Below are positions 61,398-64,000 of a stretch of DNA of 64,000 nt, piece after piece (within the stretch, counting starts at the first letter, position 1; each line of letters begins with the position of its first letter). Both the position numbers and the translations under genes were made by a program. Origin of the DNA: Mucilaginibacter saanensis (GTDB taxonomy: Bacteria > Bacteroidota > Bacteroidia > Sphingobacteriales > Sphingobacteriaceae); contig NZ_JACHBZ010000011.1 of the NCBI RefSeq assembly GCF_014200575.1, positions 62,001-126,000 on the forward strand. Direction: 5' to 3'. A model generated the notes under the pieces. It was given only the letters and a program-made list of their open reading frames with translations. It had not been told where the DNA came from and did not search any database.

Positions 61398-62256
61398 GAA
61401 ACTCATTTGGAAGCGCCTGTTTGTAGGATTTGCCTGGGTAATTTGCCTGGGTGGCCTTGTTGCGCTCATGAGTTTTATTGAAGTTAAAAAGGCCGGTGTT
61501 ATTTGTACAGCTGTAAAAGTTAATATACCTGGGGGGCAGTATTTTATTGATAAGGAAGAGGTTGACCAGATATTGCAAACCGATAGCCACACGCTTATTG
61601 GCCGTAAGTTGGAGGATATCAATATTCAGGATCTGGAGAATAAATTAAAGGCAAATCCATTTATTGAATTTGCTAAGGTGTATACCGAAATGGATGGCAT
61701 TATACGTGTTGAAATAAGTCAACGCCAACCTATACTGCGTATAATGAACCGTTATGATATGGATTTTTATGTTGATCAGCATGGGTTAAAAATTCCGCTG
61801 TCATCAAACTTTACGGCAAGAGTATTGGTGGCTAATGGTTTTATTGACGAGTTGTTTACCAACCGTGTTGATTCGTTACATACAAAATTGGCCCATGATT
61901 TGTTCCTGACGGCTGACTTTGTGCGGAAGGACTCGCTTTGGGATGCACAGATAGCGCAGATATATGTAAATAAAGACCACGAAATTGAACTGATACCGCG
62001 TGTAGGAAACCAAAGGATACTGATCGGTAATGCCGATTCGTTGCAGGTAAAATTTACCAACCTGCTGGCGTTTTACAAGCAGGTGCTGCCACAGGTAGGC
62101 TGGGATAAATACCGCATGATCAACGTAAAGTACTCAGGCCAGGTGGTTGGTATAAAAAATGAAAATATGAAAGCAGATTCCATAAAGGCAAGTAAGGCCA
62201 CAAGTCTTAAAGCTGATTCTGCGAAAACAAAGAAGAACACATCTCAAATAAATTAG
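61390..62256 (+). CDS. ftsQ: FtsQ/DivIB-like division protein
   Basis: A 288-residue bitopic membrane protein. A short cytoplasmic N-terminus precedes one transmembrane helix (KRLFVGFAWVICLGGLVALMSFI, about 9-31), followed by a POTRA-like region (INIPGGQYFIDKEEVDQILQTD) and the FtsQ periplasmic domain with IRVEISQRQPILRI. The C-terminal tail is a Lys/Ser/Ala-rich stretch. Identity rests on position between murC and ftsA, topology and the REISQRxP-like motif. It overlaps murC by 8 bases and is 4 bases from ftsA. Confidence 0.85.
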   Translation: MDKKLIWKRLFVGFAWVICLGGLVALMSFIEVKKAGVICTAVKVNIPGGQYFIDKEEVDQILQTDSHTLIGRKLEDINIQDLENKLKANPFIEFAKVYTEMDGIIRVEISQRQPILRIMNRYDMDFYVDQHGLKIPLSSNFTARVLVANGFIDELFTNRVDSLHTKLAHDLFLTADFVRKDSLWDAQIAQIYVNKDHEIELIPRVGNQRILIGNADSLQVKFTNLLAFYKQVLPQVGWDKYRMINVKYSGQVVGIKNENMKADSIKASKATSLKADSAKTKKNTSQIN

Positions 62257-62260
62257 GAAT

Positions 62261-63601
62261 ATGGACAAAAGCTCAACACAAGAAAAAAGTTCGCCAATTG
62301 TAGTAGGATTGGATATCGGGACTACTAAAATATGCGCCATTGTTGGACGCAGGAGCAAGAACGGGAAGATTGAGGTATTAGGAATTGGCAAGGCCGAATC
62401 TGCAGGTGTTACCCGCGGAATGGTATCAAATATTGATAAAACAGTGCAGGGGATAACCCAGGCGGTTGATGTGGCCGGCGCGCAGTCAAATGTAGAGATC
62501 AGGGTTGTGTTTGTAGGTATTGCAGGTCAGCATATTAAGAGCTTGCAACATCGCGGATTGATAACCCGCCGTGACCTGCAATCAGAAATTGGTCGTAAGG
62601 ATATTGATAAATTGATTGAAGATATGTATAACCTGGTGATGCCTCCGGGCGAGGAGATCATCCATGTGTTACCGCAGGAATTTACGGTTGATAACGAACC
62701 GGGTATAAAAGACCCCATTGGTATGGCGGGTGTAAGGTTGGAAGCCAACTTCCATATCATATCTGGCCAGGTTACCGCTATTAAAAATATTGTGAAATGT
62801 GTAAACAAAGCCAGTTTAGATAGCCAGGATCTGATCCTGGAACCACTGGCTTCGTCAGAGTCTGTATTGAGCGAAGAGGAAAAAGAAGCCGGTGTGGTTT
62901 TGGTTGATATTGGTGGTGGTACTACAGATGTGGCTATTTTTCATGAAGGCATCATCCGCCATACAGCGGTGATTCCGTTTGGCGGTAACAGCGTAACCGA
63001 GGATATCCGCGAAGGTTGTTCCGTAATGCGCAACATTGCGGAGCAGTTGAAAGTGCGTTTCGGATCGGCACTGGCTGATGAAAATAAAGAAAATGAGATT
63101 GTTTGCGTACCAGGTTTACGTGGCCGCGAGCCCAAAGAAATTTCTGTAAAAAACCTGGCCTATGTAATACAGGCCCGCATGGAAGAGATCGTGGAGCATG
63201 TGTACTACGAAATTAAATCATCAGGTTATGAGAAGAAACTGATAGCCGGTATTGTTATCACCGGTGGTGGTGCACAATTAAAACATTTACGCCAGTTGGT
63301 TGAGTTTGTTACCGGACTTGATTGCCGTGTAGGTTACCCAACAGAGCATTTGGCTAAAAACGAAGTGTTGCCGAAAAATATTTATGAGGAGCTGCAAAGC
63401 CCAACTTTTGCCACAGGTATTGGCCTGTTGATAAAAGGTATCCAGAAAACGGAATACATGAATACGGCATCAAACACAGAAACAAAAACAGAAAAACCCA
63501 AATACGAACCCAAGAAAGAAGGTGGTTTGTTTGACAGGTTATTAAAAAAGAGCATCACCTTTATTAAGGATGATATTAATGACGAGGACTTTTTAAAATA
63601 G
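62261..63601 (+). CDS. ftsA: Cell division protein FtsA
   Basis: Actin-like ATPase that tethers FtsZ filaments to the membrane. The 446-residue protein has PIVVGLDIGTTKICAIVGRR (phosphate 1 loop), an SHS2/1C domain with TRGMVSNIDKTVQGI, LPQEFTVDNEPGIKDPIGM, VVLVDIGGGTTDVAIF and TGGGAQLKHLRQLVEF. The C-terminus (GLFDRLLKKSITFIKDDINDEDFLK) contains the expected amphipathic membrane-targeting helix. Length is slightly above E. coli FtsA. The stop codon TAG shares its last base with the repeat element that follows. Confidence 0.96.
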   Translation: MDKSSTQEKSSPIVVGLDIGTTKICAIVGRRSKNGKIEVLGIGKAESAGVTRGMVSNIDKTVQGITQAVDVAGAQSNVEIRVVFVGIAGQHIKSLQHRGLITRRDLQSEIGRKDIDKLIEDMYNLVMPPGEEIIHVLPQEFTVDNEPGIKDPIGMAGVRLEANFHIISGQVTAIKNIVKCVNKASLDSQDLILEPLASSESVLSEEEKEAGVVLVDIGGGTTDVAIFHEGIIRHTAVIPFGGNSVTEDIREGCSVMRNIAEQLKVRFGSALADENKENEIVCVPGLRGREPKEISVKNLAYVIQARMEEIVEHVYYEIKSSGYEKKLIAGIVITGGGAQLKHLRQLVEFVTGLDCRVGYPTEHLAKNEVLPKNIYEELQSPTFATGIGLLIKGIQKTEYMNTASNTETKTEKPKYEPKKEGGLFDRLLKKSITFIKDDINDEDFLK

Positions 63602-63710
63602 TGAGTAGTGAGCCGTGAATGGTGAGTAGTAAACGGTGAATAGTGAGTAGTTGGGCCAGGATGCCCGTCAATAAGATCAACCATTCACTATTAACAGCTC
63701 ACTACTCACA
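63601..63710. repeat. GTGAGTAGTGAGC-type inverted repeat between ftsA and ftsZ
   Basis: The left part (63601-63653) is made of imperfect GTGA(G/A)T(A/G)GT units; the right part (63679-63709) is the reverse complement of the left start, with GTGAGTAGTGAGC shared exactly. The outer arms of about 31 bases match at roughly three quarters of positions and enclose about 47 bases. It resembles a dispersed genomic repeat element. Confidence 0.75.
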
Positions 63711-63731
63711 AATTTATTCACAAAGAATAAC

Positions 63732-63760
63732 TTTTCCACATTGTTGACATTTGTGGAAAA
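63732..63760. promoter_or_regulatory. Inverted pair of DnaA-box-like sites before ftsZ
   Basis: TTTTCCACA (63732-63740) and its exact reverse complement TGTGGAAAA (63752-63760) are separated by 11 bases, 80 bases before ftsZ. Both fit the loose DnaA box TTWTNCACA. A TTGACA-like word and CCTTTGTTG lie in the same stretch and may mark a promoter. It could alternatively be an operator or hairpin. Confidence 0.45.
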
Positions 63761-63839
63761 CCTTTGTTGAAAAAGTCCTATTATTACGATGGTAAAATCT
63801 AAATATTGGTTGAATCACATATAGCTGAAAACGAAGATT

Positions 63840-64000
63840 ATGCAGTTTGAGATGTTAAAAGAAAAATCGTCAATCATCAAAGTAATTGGTGTTGGCGGTG
63901 GCGGCGGTAACGCGGTAAACCATATGTACAGGTCGGGAATAACCGGTGTTGACTTTATAATTTGTAACACTGATGCCCAGGCGCTGGAGTTAAGCCCTAT
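63840..64000 (+). CDS. ftsZ: Cell division protein FtsZ (5' part)
   Basis: Tubulin-like GTPase that forms the division ring; only the first 53 codons are in the window and the frame is open to the end. After [14 protein letters not shown] comes the nucleotide-binding start [16 protein letters not shown], then [14 protein letters not shown], which matches FtsZ N-termini closely. It starts 238 bases after ftsA, beyond a repeat element and the DnaA-box-like pair, so it may have its own promoter. Confidence 0.95.
   Translation, partial: MQFEMLKEKSSIIKVIGVGGGGGNAVNHMYRSGITGVDFIICNTDAQALELSP

Overview
The window looks like chromosome of a Bacteroidetes bacterium, most probably Sphingobacteriaceae (Mucilaginibacter/Pedobacter type). 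The pointers are promoters of the TTTG / TAnnTTTG type, A-rich leaders instead of Shine-Dalgarno sites, an Obg without its C-terminal OCT domain, a Bacteroidetes-style mraY with a periplasmic insert, a UpxY-type NusG paralogue in a polysaccharide locus, and families of short dispersed palindromes. The genus is inference; no rRNA is present.

Layout. 1-2235: end of a peroxiredoxin gene, tRNA-Arg(ACG) with promoter and terminator, adk and obgE. 2292-34012 (minus strand): a surface-polysaccharide locus of about 27 genes running leftwards from a Wza-like export lipoprotein and a Wzc-type tyrosine kinase, through a UpxY-like antiterminator, asnB, an ABC exporter (wzm/wzt), methyltransferases, many GT2 and GT4 glycosyltransferases, UDP-galactopyranose mutase and an acyltransferase, to a distal module with a Wzy-like polymerase, a glycosyltransferase fused to an exosortase domain, a WcaF-type acetyltransferase and a polytopic membrane protein. 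A GT2 gene and a WecA/MraY-type phosphoglycosyl transferase, the likely initiator of the repeat unit, diverge on the plus strand (34119-36051). 36148-39738: gap and pgk with a lipoprotein and a GNAT acetyltransferase between them. 39823-48855: secreted and envelope proteins (EndoH-like GH18 with a betagamma-crystallin domain, CocE/NonD hydrolase, two paralogous lipoproteins, CsgG-like lipoprotein partner, polysaccharide deacetylase) and a hybrid histidine kinase. 49351-64000: the division and cell wall cluster mraZ-rsmH-ftsL-ftsI-murE-mraY-murD-ftsW-murG-murC-ftsQ-ftsA-ftsZ (ftsZ cut by the window end).

How the genes work together. The locus would assemble an undecaprenyl-linked glycan containing galactofuranose (glf), modify it by acetylation, methylation and perhaps amidation (asnB), polymerise it (Wzy-like) and export it (Wzm/Wzt and/or Wza/Wzc). 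Its centre (about 8990-24060) is strikingly AT-rich (27-28% GC in sampled 60-base lines against 40-53% in the flanks), as expected for an exchangeable serotype cassette between conserved ends.

Most interesting: (1) the single-chain GT2-exosortase protein (Cys390, Arg431, His449) next to a Wzy-like protein, with no visible sorting substrate; (2) GC-rich REP/REPIN-like palindromes in nearly every spacer from mraY to murC, two of which are necessarily translated in the same frame as N-terminal extensions of MurD and MurG; (3) other inverted-repeat families at adk-obgE, murE-mraY and ftsA-ftsZ; (4) three GTGG boxes at exact 10-bp spacing before mraZ; and (5) a head-to-head pair of DnaA-box-like sites before ftsZ.
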